From assembly GCA_029287645.1 (NCBI GenBank), contig JARFQS010000306.1:1-7932 (forward strand): a stretch of 7,932 nt of DNA, in the 5' to 3' direction. The DNA comes from Thermoanaerobaculia bacterium. GTDB lineage: Bacteria > Acidobacteriota > Thermoanaerobaculia > Multivoradales > JAHEKO01. Made by a program: the position numbers and the translations under genes. Positions 1-6,600 of the stretch are shown here, piece by piece. The first letter of the stretch is position 1, and each line of letters begins with the position of its first letter. A model generated the notes under the pieces. It was not told the DNA's origin. It did no database searches and saw only the letters and a program-made list of their open reading frames with translations.

Positions 1-1494
1 GGCAAGAAGGTGCTCGACCCCGTGCACCATTGCCTCGAAGAGAGGCGAGAAGTGGCCTTTCTCGGCCAACGCCTGCTCGTGCGGAGGGACGGGGGCACCT
101 TCCCGATCCACGACTCTGCCGCACCGATTCGCGGCCAGGACGGCAAGGTCACCGGGTCGATCCTCGTCTTCAAGGACCTCACACAGGTTCGGCGGGCGGA
201 AGACGAAATGGAGCATCTGGCCAGCCACGATCCGCTGACCGGACTCATCAATCGCCGGGAGTTCGAGCGCCAACTCCGGCAGACTCTGCAGGCAAGGGAT
301 GGTCGGACCGGAAGACATGCCCTATGCCAGTTGGACCTGGATGCTTTCAAGCTGGTCAACGAGACCTGCGGCCACACCGCCGGCGATCAGCTGATTCGCA
401 AGATCGCCTCGGTCATCGAGGAGCGGGTCAGGCAACAGGATGTCCTGGCACGCCTGGGTGGGGACGAGTTCGGAATTCTCTTCCGTGACTGCTCACCCGA
501 AGAGGCCGAGCAGCGGGCCAAGGAGATCGGCGATGCCATCCACAGCTTCCGCTTCCATTGGGGGGGACGCACCTTCACCAATCGGGTCAGCGGCGGCCTG
601 GCACCCCTGTCCTCGTCGCACGCGGGAGCGGATGCCCTGCTGAGTGCCGCGGATGCCGCCTGCTTCGTAGCCAAGGACAAGGGTGGCGGATCCATTCACA
701 TCTACCAGCCCGGAGACCGTGAGATCGCCGAGCGATATGGAGAGATGCAGTGGATCTCACGTCTGCAGAAGGCCCTCGACGAAGATCGCTTCCGGCTCTA
801 TCACCAAATCATCAAGCCCCTGGGCACGACTGATTCGGAGCCCCCTTTGAGCGAGCTCTTCATTCGACTCATCGACGAGGAGGGCAAGCTGGTCTATCCG
901 GGGTCGTTCATTCCGGCGGCCGAGCGATATGGACTCATACCTACGATCGATCGCTGGGTCCTGAGCACCGCCTTGCGCCTGATGGCGCACGGCGGCAATG
1001 GAGTCATGGCCGCCGAGAGCCGGTTCGCCATCAATCTCTCCGGCCTCAGTCTCGGCGCCGACGGCTTCCTCGATTTCGTGGTCGATGAGCTGGACAAAAC
1101 CGGGATTCCACCTGAGAGGGTCTTCTTCGAAATCACCGAGACCTCCGCTATCGCCAACCTGCCGATGGCCATGCGCTTCATCTCGGTTCTGAAGGGCATG
1201 GGCTGCCGCTTCGTCCTCGACGATTTCGGCCAGGGGCTGAGCTCGTTCGGCTACTTGAAGAACCTGCCCCTGGATTTCCTCAAGATCGACGGCGGCTTCG
1301 TGCGCGAGATGGTCGCCGATCCGATTCAGGCGGCGCTGGTGGCATCGATCCACGAGATCGGCGAAGTGATGGGGCTGCGCACAATCGCGGAGTCGGTGGA
1401 GGATGAGGCCACCCTCGAGGCGTTACGCCAGATCGGGGTCGATTACGTTCAGGGATACCTGTTCCAGCGACCCCGCCCACTGAGCGAAATCTAG
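1..1494 (+). CDS. PAS-GGDEF-EAL cyclic-di-GMP signalling protein (5' end outside window)
   Basis: Bifunctional-type cyclic-di-GMP enzyme: GGDEF domains make c-di-GMP from two GTP, EAL domains hydrolyse it to pGpG. The frame is open to base 1, so the GTG at 10 is not a real start. Residues counted from the first window codon: 1-60 are the end of a PAS domain running into the usual linker before a D-P-L-T-G-L motif. GGDEF is intact at 153-157, with an RxxD product-inhibition site (RQQD, 144-147) exactly five residues upstream, so feedback-controlled cyclase activity is likely. In the EAL domain the name motif reads ELFIRL (285-290), but N345, E377/E380 (EITE), D407/D408, K428, E464 (AESVE) and Q484 (QGYLF) are present; loop 6 reads DDFGQG rather than the usual DDFGTG or DDFGSG. 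Phosphodiesterase activity is plausible but uncertain. The sensor input lies upstream of the window. Family assignment is firm; the direction of net activity is not. Confidence 0.95.
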   Translation, partial: GKKVLDPVHHCLEERREVAFLGQRLLVRRDGGTFPIHDSAAPIRGQDGKVTGSILVFKDLTQVRRAEDEMEHLASHDPLTGLINRREFERQLRQTLQARDGRTGRHALCQLDLDAFKLVNETCGHTAGDQLIRKIASVIEERVRQQDVLARLGGDEFGILFRDCSPEEAEQRAKEIGDAIHSFRFHWGGRTFTNRVSGGLAPLSSSHAGADALLSAADAACFVAKDKGGGSIHIYQPGDREIAERYGEMQWISRLQKALDEDRFRLYHQIIKPLGTTDSEPPLSELFIRLIDEEGKLVYPGSFIPAAERYGLIPTIDRWVLSTALRLMAHGGNGVMAAESRFAINLSGLSLGADGFLDFVVDELDKTGIPPERVFFEITETSAIANLPMAMRFISVLKGMGCRFVLDDFGQGLSSFGYLKNLPLDFLKIDGGFVREMVADPIQAALVASIHEIGEVMGLRTIAESVEDEATLEALRQIGVDYVQGYLFQRPRPLSEI

Positions 1495-1500
1495 GCAGCG

Positions 1501-1519
1501 GCTGCCCGTTGCGGGCAGC
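1501..1519 (+). terminator. Short GC hairpin after the GGDEF-EAL gene, possible terminator
   Basis: A perfect 8-bp inverted repeat, GCTGCCCG and CGGGCAGC around a 3-nt TTG loop, starts 6 bp past the stop codon. It has no T-run directly after it (CGCTGTCCC follows); the first T-rich bases come about 30 bp later at 1553-1561. Its position suits a transcript end, but it is not a classical intrinsic terminator. Confidence 0.4.
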
Positions 1520-1563
1520 GCTGTCCCGACCCGAGATCCGGGCCGGGGCGCTGGTCTTCTTGA

Positions 1564-1569
1564 TATATT
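1564..1569 (+). promoter_or_regulatory. TATATT, candidate -10 box upstream of pckG
   Basis: The 151-bp gap before pckG is G+C-rich apart from a small AT island at 1561-1569 containing TATATT, a fair match to a sigma-70 -10 box about 75 bp before the chosen start. I see no convincing -35 hexamer 16-18 bp upstream (that stretch is GGCCGGGGCG). Weak evidence, and the sigma-factor preferences of the host are unknown. Confidence 0.2.
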
Positions 1570-1630
1570 GAGAGTCTCCGAAGCGGCGGCCAGTTCGGGC
1601 CCCGTGGGCATGAAACCCGAATCAAGAGAA

Positions 1631-1636
1631 GAAAGG
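1631..1636 (+). promoter_or_regulatory. Ribosome binding site of pckG (decides the start)
   Basis: GAAAGG lies 9 bp before the ATG at 1646. Upstream in-frame alternatives are a TTG at 1568 and an ATG at 1610. They would add 26 or 12 residues not expected in this family, and neither has a comparable purine-rich stretch at the right distance. Confidence 0.55.
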
Positions 1637-1645
1637 TCAAATCCG

Positions 1646-3493
1646 ATGCGCTACACGTCGCCCCTGGAAGCGGTGCCTACCTCGAACCCGAAATTGACAG
1701 CGTGGGCCGAGCGGGTGATCGACCTCTGCAACCCTGGCAAGGTCTGGTGGTGCGACGGCACTACCGAGGAGTACGACGAACTGGCCCAGATCATGACCGA
1801 GACCGGCACGGCCCGGTGGCTGGATCCGGAACTGCGCCCTAATTCGCTGTATGTACGCTCGGATCCGGCCGACGTGGCACGCGTCGAAGACCGCACGTTC
1901 ATCTGTTCCCAGCGCCATGAGGACGCAGGACCAACGAACAACTGGGGTGATCCAGCAGAAATGAAGGCCCACCTGCGAGGCCTCTACGATGGCTGTATGG
2001 AAGGCCGGACGATGTTCATCATTCCCTACTCCATGGGCCCGATCGGTAGCCCCATCGCCAGAATCGGCATCGTCATTACCGACTCGCCCTACGTCGTATG
2101 CAACATGCACATCATGGCTCGTGTCGGCACGGAGGTTTTGGAAGCGCTCGGTGACAGCGAGGACTTCGTTCGTGGGATCCACTCGGTCGGATACCCACTC
2201 GACAGCCAGAAGAAGCCGGATCAACCGTGGCCCTGCAACGCCGACAACAAATACATCTGCCATTTCCCGGAAACCCGAGAGATCTGGTCTTTCGGCTCCG
2301 GCTACGGTGGCAACGCACTGCTTGGGAAGAAGTGTCACGCTTTGCGTATCGCCTCGGTTCAGGCGCGTGATGAGGGTTGGCTGGCCGAGCACATGCTGAT
2401 CCTGAAGCTCACCAACCCGGAAGGGCAGTCGAAGTACATCGCGGCCGCCTTTCCTTCGGCCTGTGGCAAGACCAATCTGGCGATGATGAATCCGACCCTG
2501 CCGGGTTGGAAGGTGGAGACCATCGGCGACGACATCGCCTGGATGAAGTTCGGTGACGATGGCCGGCTGCATGCCATCAACCCCGAAGCCGGCTTCTTCG
2601 GCGTAGCCCCGGGCACCAGCATGCAGTCGAATCCGAATGCCATGCTCTCTCTCGAGGAGAACAGCATCTTCACCAACTGCGCCCTGACGCGGGAAGGTGA
2701 CGTCTACTGGGAGGACATGCTGGACGAGAAGCCCGACTTTCTCGTCGACTGGCTACGCCGACCCTGGACGTCGGAAAGCAAGCGGACGGCCGCCCATCCC
2801 AACGCTCGCTTCACGGCTCCTGCGAGCCAGTGTCCGGTGATCGCTAGTGAGTGGGAGGATCCGGCGGGGGTGCCAATCGACGCCATCCTCTTCGGTGGCC
2901 GACGGGCCACGGCCGTGCCATTGGCAACCGAGGCATTCGGTTGGGAGCACGGCACATTCCTGGGATCGATCATGGCATCCGAGAAGACAGCTGCCGCTGC
3001 CGGCAGGGTCGGAGTCGTGCGCCGGGACCCCATGGCCATGTTGCCGTTCTGCGGCTATCACATGGGCGACTACTTCGCCCACTGGCTCGCGATGGGAGCC
3101 AAGGGTGGCGCCCAGGGAAAGGGCGAATGGGGAACGATGCCCCGCATCTTCTATGTGAATTGGTTCCGCAAGGACGATGAGGACAACTTCCTCTGGCCAG
3201 GATTTGGCGAGAACAGTCGTGTCCTCAAGTGGGTCTTCGATCGCTGCAACGGCGAGGGCGAGGTTGAGGAGAGCTTCATCGGCCTCCATCCCGTGGCCGG
3301 GAGCTTGGACCTCGAGGGCCTCGACCTCTCTCAGCAGGATCTCGATCTGCTCCTTCGGGTCGACCCCGAAGACTGGAGGCGGGAGGTAACGCTGTTGCAC
3401 GACCACTACTTCCAGTTCGGCGAGCGCCTGCCGAAGGCCCTGGCGGATCAACTTGCCGAGCTCGAGAAGACCATCAAGGAACTGACCGATTGA
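1646..3493 (+). CDS. pckG: Phosphoenolpyruvate carboxykinase, GTP-dependent
   Basis: Cytoplasmic enzyme interconverting oxaloacetate + GTP and PEP + GDP + CO2, the first committed step of gluconeogenesis (or anaplerotic in reverse). From the ATG at 1646 it is 615 residues, normal for the GTP class; the ATP class is about 540 and has a different P-loop. Visible signatures: substrate-binding R79 in the ARVE segment, K228/K229 and H249 (Mn ligand region), P-loop FPSACGKTN at 269-277 with the reactive-cysteine equivalent C273, kinase-2 GDD at 294-296, and FGGRR at 416-420. The three guanine-stacking phenylalanines appear as F507, F515 and F520, with the same 8- and 5-residue spacing as in animal enzymes. 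No damage is seen. The next gene follows 79 bp downstream on the same strand, so co-transcription is possible. No regulator site was recognised. Confidence 0.98.
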   Translation: MRYTSPLEAVPTSNPKLTAWAERVIDLCNPGKVWWCDGTTEEYDELAQIMTETGTARWLDPELRPNSLYVRSDPADVARVEDRTFICSQRHEDAGPTNNWGDPAEMKAHLRGLYDGCMEGRTMFIIPYSMGPIGSPIARIGIVITDSPYVVCNMHIMARVGTEVLEALGDSEDFVRGIHSVGYPLDSQKKPDQPWPCNADNKYICHFPETREIWSFGSGYGGNALLGKKCHALRIASVQARDEGWLAEHMLILKLTNPEGQSKYIAAAFPSACGKTNLAMMNPTLPGWKVETIGDDIAWMKFGDDGRLHAINPEAGFFGVAPGTSMQSNPNAMLSLEENSIFTNCALTREGDVYWEDMLDEKPDFLVDWLRRPWTSESKRTAAHPNARFTAPASQCPVIASEWEDPAGVPIDAILFGGRRATAVPLATEAFGWEHGTFLGSIMASEKTAAAAGRVGVVRRDPMAMLPFCGYHMGDYFAHWLAMGAKGGAQGKGEWGTMPRIFYVNWFRKDDEDNFLWPGFGENSRVLKWVFDRCNGEGEVEESFIGLHPVAGSLDLEGLDLSQQDLDLLLRVDPEDWRREVTLLHDHYFQFGERLPKALADQLAELEKTIKELTD

Positions 3494-3542
3494 CCCGATA
3501 TGGTCCGGCCGTCAGGCCTGCCGCGGATAGACCCAGAATCCA

Positions 3543-3557
3543 ACAGCGAAACGCTGT
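3543..3557 (+). other. Small hairpin just before the ribosome binding site of the Rossmann gene
   Basis: A perfect 6-bp stem (ACAGCG, AAA loop, CGCTGT) ends 3 bp before the AGGAGGG at 3561. It lies within the 79-bp gap after pckG. It is too short and lacks a T-run, so it is not a terminator. It could be an mRNA leader structure or chance. Confidence 0.3.
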
Positions 3558-3560
3558 GCG

Positions 3561-3567
3561 AGGAGGG
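3561..3567 (+). promoter_or_regulatory. Strong ribosome binding site supporting a GTG start
   Basis: AGGAGGG sits 5 bp before the GTG at 3573. This near-ideal Shine-Dalgarno fixes the GTG as the start and places the Rossmann GxxGxxG motif 12 residues from the N-terminus, as is usual. Confidence 0.75.
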
Positions 3568-3572
3568 ACAAA

Positions 3573-5201
3573 GTGAACATCGAGGGTAGCAAGGTACTCG
3601 TTCTTGGCGGCTACGGCCTGGTGGGGATCGCAGTCTGCCGTGAGTTGTTGGACCGCAATCCCCGGGAGATCCAGATCCACAGCCTCCGGCAGGACGAAGC
3701 CGAGGAGGCCCTGGAGAAAGTCGCCCCGTTCGCGCACGGCGTCAAGCTCTCGGCTTCGAGTGGTGACATTTTCGGACTCACGGAAGAGGTACCCCGAACT
3801 GAGCAGATCGCAGCCCAGCTGAAGCCCCTGAGCGATGAGGAACGCGGGCAGTTCTTGCTGTACCGATTGCTGGTCGACGGCAAGCCCGACATCGTCATCG
3901 ACTCCGTGAACACCGCTACCGGCATTGCCTACAGGGACGTCTATTCAGCCTCCGCAAGGGTGTTGAAGAGTCTCGAAGCCGGCAACTCGCAATGCGAACA
4001 GGTCGAGGATCTTCTCGAGGCCCTCTATGTACCACGACTGATCCGGCACATTCAGATCTTGTATGGCGGCATGATCGATGCCGGTACTCGGGCCTATTTC
4101 AAGGTCGGCACCAGCGGTACGGGTGGCATGGGCCTCAACGTCCCCTACACCCACTCCGAGGAGAAACCGAGCCGCGTGCTGCTCTCCAAGAGTGCCATGG
4201 CAGGGGCCCAGTCCATGCTGCTCTTCCTCATGGCCCGGACCCCTGGGGCTCCGATCACGAAGGAGATCAAGCCGGCGGCGGCGATTGCCTGGAAGAAGAT
4301 CGACCACGGTCCCATCTACCGCGGGCGAAAGCCCATCTACCTGATGGAGGCGACTCCCCAGCCTCTGGGTGAGACCTTCTCGACCCACGATCCCGCGGCC
4401 GCCAAGGCCACCGAGAACATTCTCGAGACCGCCTACATCGACACCGGTGAGAACGGCATCTTCAGCGTCGAAGAGTTCGCCATGCTGACCACCTCCCGGC
4501 AGATGGAGTTCGTGACGCCCGAAGAGATCGCCCAGTACCTGATCTTCGAGATCGAGGGCGGCAACACCGGGCACGACATCATCAACGCTCTCGACAACGC
4601 GGTCCTGGGGCCCACCTACCGGGCCGGCCTCATGCGCCACTGGGCATTGGAGCGGATGATGGAGTTCGAGAGCCAGGGCGAGACCAAGAGCGTCGCCTTC
4701 GAGATGCTGGGACCACCTCGCAACACGAAGCTCCTTTTCGAGGCGCACCTGCTTCGAGAGGCATTTGGAACCATGACCGCGGTTCGCGAGTCGACCCCGG
4801 AACAAGTAGTCGAGAAGATCGAGACCATGCTTGAGAAGGAGCCACGGCTCGCCAACGAAGTGGTTTCCGTGGGGATTCCCATTCTCTTGTCTTCAGGCGA
4901 GATCCTGCGCGGGCAGCAGGTGATCGTGCCTGCCGAGGCGGACAACGAGCCGCTCACTCCCGAGAATCTGGAGGCGTGGGTCCACGACGGGTGGGTCGAT
5001 CTACGGCTCGACAACTGCGCCAGCTGGATCGCCCGGATGCAGCGGATCCACGACGACACGGCTGCTATTCCCGAGGACGACACCTCGAGCCGCCACCTAC
5101 GCAACCGAAGATTCTGGGACGAGGAGAAGAGGATTCAGCCCGGCAAGATTCTGGGGTGGATCCTATCGGTGGAAGAGCACGGCGCCCGCTTCAAGCACTA
5201 G
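3573..5201 (+). CDS. Uncharacterised Rossmann-fold NAD(P)-binding protein, SDR-like
   Basis: 542 residues, GTG start. The N-terminus is a beta strand running into GGYGLVG (12-18), a GxxGxxG dinucleotide-binding loop; no acidic residue ends the second strand (IQIHSLRQD), which may favour NADP. A KPDIVIDSVN strand resembles the fourth strand of short-chain dehydrogenase/reductases. At 177-192 a glycine-rich stretch (KVGTSGTGGMGLN, then VPY) leads to a helix beginning LLSKSAMAGAQ, where SDR enzymes carry the active-site helix. I do not find the usual Tyr-xxx-Lys there; the only YxxxK (YRGRK) is later and outside that context. The C-terminal ~300 residues match no domain I recognise. There is no signal peptide or membrane segment, so it is probably cytosolic. 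It lies 79 bp behind pckG, suggesting a metabolic role. Substrate unknown; it could be a reductase, epimerase-like or a non-catalytic relative. Confidence 0.85.
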   Translation: MNIEGSKVLVLGGYGLVGIAVCRELLDRNPREIQIHSLRQDEAEEALEKVAPFAHGVKLSASSGDIFGLTEEVPRTEQIAAQLKPLSDEERGQFLLYRLLVDGKPDIVIDSVNTATGIAYRDVYSASARVLKSLEAGNSQCEQVEDLLEALYVPRLIRHIQILYGGMIDAGTRAYFKVGTSGTGGMGLNVPYTHSEEKPSRVLLSKSAMAGAQSMLLFLMARTPGAPITKEIKPAAAIAWKKIDHGPIYRGRKPIYLMEATPQPLGETFSTHDPAAAKATENILETAYIDTGENGIFSVEEFAMLTTSRQMEFVTPEEIAQYLIFEIEGGNTGHDIINALDNAVLGPTYRAGLMRHWALERMMEFESQGETKSVAFEMLGPPRNTKLLFEAHLLREAFGTMTAVRESTPEQVVEKIETMLEKEPRLANEVVSVGIPILLSSGEILRGQQVIVPAEADNEPLTPENLEAWVHDGWVDLRLDNCASWIARMQRIHDDTAAIPEDDTSSRHLRNRRFWDEEKRIQPGKILGWILSVEEHGARFKH

Positions 5202-5208
5202 GCCCTGT

Positions 5209-5229
5209 GGGAGGGGACAAGCCCCTCCC
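5209..5229. terminator. Perfect GC hairpin between convergent genes, probable bidirectional terminator
   Basis: GGGAGGGG and CCCCTCCC flank a 5-nt ACAAG loop, forming a perfect 8-bp stem that fills almost the whole 28-bp gap between two convergent stop codons. With two unpaired bases it extends by GT/AC at 5207-5208 and 5232-5233. Neither side has a clear T-run, so it may stop transcription inefficiently or protect 3' ends. The form on the minus strand (GTAGGGGAGGGG, short loop, complement) resembles dispersed palindromic repeats of bacterial chromosomes. Confidence 0.6.
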
Positions 5230-6339
5230 CTACAATCCTCTCTCGAATTCACTGAGGCGGACGGGTAGGCGTCGGGCACCCCAGTCGCCGGGACTCCCCG
5301 CGAAGCGTCCAGCACAGGGGGTACCGCAGGCCAGGCAATCGCCATCTTCCGAGATCCGCCATTCGTTCAGCACATACCAGTCACGGCCGATGAGTCTCTC
5401 GCCGCACTCGTGGCAGTACGTACTGCCGCCCTCGTGGTCGTGTACGTTGCCCGTGTAGACATATCGGAGGCCGTTGCCTATCGCGATCCGGCGGGCTGCA
5501 CTCAGTGTGCGTGGCGGTGTCGGAGGTCGATCCATCATCTTCCAGTCCGGATGGAAGGCGGTGAAGTGCATCGGAGTCTCCGGCCCCAGCTTGTCCACCA
5601 CCCACCTGGACAGGGCATCGATCTCCTCGGCCGAGTCGTTCTCGCCCGGGATGAGAAGTGTGGTGATCTCGAACCAGACCTGGGTCTCGTGCCGAAGATA
5701 CTCCAGAGTGTCCAGGACGGGCTGCAGGTGTGAGCCACAGATCTCGCGGTAGAACTCCTCCGTGAAGCCCTTCAGGTCGACGTTGGCGGCATCCATGTGG
5801 CGGTAGAACTCCTCGCGTGGCTGCGCACAGACCTCGCCCGCCGTTACCGCGACCGCCTGGATATCCAGCTCGTGACAAGCCTGGGCCACGTCGATCGCAT
5901 ACTCGTGGAAGATAACGGGGTCGTTGTAGGTGAAAGCGACGCTACGGCAGCCCAGCTCTCTCGCCGCTCGGGCAATCGTCTCCGGTGCGGCCTGATCGGC
6001 CAGGGTGTCGAACTGCCGCGACTTCGAAATATCCCAGTTCTGACAGAACCGACAGGCCAGATTGCAGCCCGCCGTTCCGAAGGAGAGAACCGGAGTCCCT
6101 GGGAAAAAGTGATTCAGGGGCTTCTTCTCGATGGGGTCCACGCAGAAGCCGCTGGAGCGACCGTAGGTCGTGAGGACTACCTCGCCGTCCAGGCAGCCAC
6201 GCACGAAACACAGGCCTCGCTGGCCTTCGCGTAGCCTGCAGAAACGGGGGCACAGATCGCACTGCACGCGCCCGTCTTCGAGCTCATGCCAGTAGCGAGT
6301 CGAAACGACGCTGGCGTCACGAGTGATGGGTACGTCCAT
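5230..6339 (-). CDS. amrS: AmmeMemoRadiSam system radical SAM enzyme
   Basis: 369 residues, full length for the AmrS family, which co-occurs with AMMECR1 and Memo-like proteins and whose substrate is unknown. The radical SAM cluster motif CxxxCxxC is C92, C96, C99 (CNLACRFC), preceded by PVLSFGTAG. Typical family segments follow: FTYNDPVIFHEYAID (136-150), a DLKGF segment at 188-192, and HFTAFHPDWKM. Two further cysteine groups are visible. The N-terminal group has C27, C30, C34, C44 and C49 (QCDLCPRFC, then GLCFVRGC). The C-terminal group is CHEC (309-312) with CLACGTPC (335-342), probably metal-binding. The C-terminus ends shortly after RRLPVRL, as expected. The ATG start is supported by GAGAGGAAG 9 bp upstream. 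No AMMECR1 or Memo gene is in the window; the enzyme appears to stand alone here, convergent with the Rossmann gene. Confidence 0.93.
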   Translation of the reverse strand: MDVPITRDASVVSTRYWHELEDGRVQCDLCPRFCRLREGQRGLCFVRGCLDGEVVLTTYGRSSGFCVDPIEKKPLNHFFPGTPVLSFGTAGCNLACRFCQNWDISKSRQFDTLADQAAPETIARAARELGCRSVAFTYNDPVIFHEYAIDVAQACHELDIQAVAVTAGEVCAQPREEFYRHMDAANVDLKGFTEEFYREICGSHLQPVLDTLEYLRHETQVWFEITTLLIPGENDSAEEIDALSRWVVDKLGPETPMHFTAFHPDWKMMDRPPTPPRTLSAARRIAIGNGLRYVYTGNVHDHEGGSTYCHECGERLIGRDWYVLNEWRISEDGDCLACGTPCAGRFAGSPGDWGARRLPVRLSEFERGL

Positions 6340-6348
6340 GACCGAGGC

Positions 6349-6357
6349 TTCCTCTCA
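6349..6357 (-). promoter_or_regulatory. Ribosome binding site of the radical SAM gene
   Basis: Read on the minus strand, GAGAGGAAG lies 9 bp before the ATG at 6339. Spacing and purine content support this start, which also puts the first cysteine motif about 27 residues in, as usual for the family. Confidence 0.5.
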
Positions 6358-6491
6358 ATGCAACCAACCACAGATACACTGAATTCCAGTCAGTAATCTT
6401 CTTTCGGAGATTCGTTGTGGGGCGTAGGGGCCTAGAGGGCGATTCCCTGAACAGAGCCCTACATTCGGTCAGATACCACCACCGCACAGGG

Positions 6492-6600
6492 CCTCGAACT
6501 CCCAAGCCCTCAAAGACCGGCCGGAGGTACGAGGGCCGCCTCAACCCCCAAGCCCTCGAGGAGCGCCCGGCGGTGAGCCGGGCGCCTCAACCCTCCGGTC
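6492..6600. repeat. Degenerate ~46-bp tandem repeat, two full units and a partial third
   Basis: Units begin at 6492, 6539 and 6585, each opening with CCTC(G)AAC. Aligning 6492-6528 with 6539-6574 by eye gives about 30 identities in 37 columns, including an exact CCCAAGCCCTC block. The third unit is cut short by the nuclease stop codon region. The first two units can each fold: CGGCC/GGCCG in the first, and GCGCCCGGC/GCCGGGCGC in the second. The repeat lies in the non-coding gap between two minus-strand genes. Function unknown; it may be a decayed intergenic repeat element. Confidence 0.55.
6563..6585 (-). terminator. GC hairpin downstream of the nuclease gene, candidate terminator
   Basis: A perfect 9-bp stem (GCGCCCGGC, loop GGTGA, GCCGGGCGC) lies 14 bp past the minus-strand stop codon of the nuclease. 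On the minus strand it is followed by CTCGAGGGCTTGG, so no T-run is present. The position fits a transcript end; the missing U-tract lowers confidence. The stem is also part of the second unit of the tandem repeat. Confidence 0.45.

Larger units (their letters stand above)
6340..6598. other. Intergenic region between the radical SAM and nuclease genes
   Basis: 259 bp without a convincing gene. The part next to the radical SAM start (about 6361-6420) is richer in A+T than its surroundings and is the likely place for that gene's promoter, but no clear -35/-10 pair can be read. The remainder, 6492-6598, is the tandem repeat and hairpin described separately. Confidence 0.6.

Noticed and set aside
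757..1353. A 198-codon minus-strand open frame inside the GGDEF-EAL gene
   Set aside because: It overlaps the conserved EAL domain, and its translation has no recognisable domain.
1568..1645. Upstream TTG start for pckG adding 26 residues
   Set aside because: The added residues are not family-like, and the ATG at 1646 has its own ribosome site and gives the usual length.
1637..2572. A 311-codon open frame on the minus strand inside pckG
   Set aside because: It lies opposite a fully convincing PEP carboxykinase and matches no protein I know. Long antisense frames are expected in G+C-rich coding DNA.
3945..4805. A 286-codon minus-strand open frame opposite the Rossmann gene
   Set aside because: Low-complexity G/L/D/E/H/R-rich translation, no motif, and no good ribosome site noted. 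It is a shadow of the plus-strand gene.
4976..5458. A plus-strand frame of 160 codons bridging the end of the Rossmann gene and the antisense of the radical SAM gene
   Set aside because: It crosses two real genes and the hairpin between them, and its Arg/Pro/Ser-rich translation looks like out-of-frame coding DNA.
6492..6600. CRISPR array
   Set aside because: There are only two and a part units, similarity runs through most of the unit rather than alternating exact repeats with unique spacers, and no cas gene is present.
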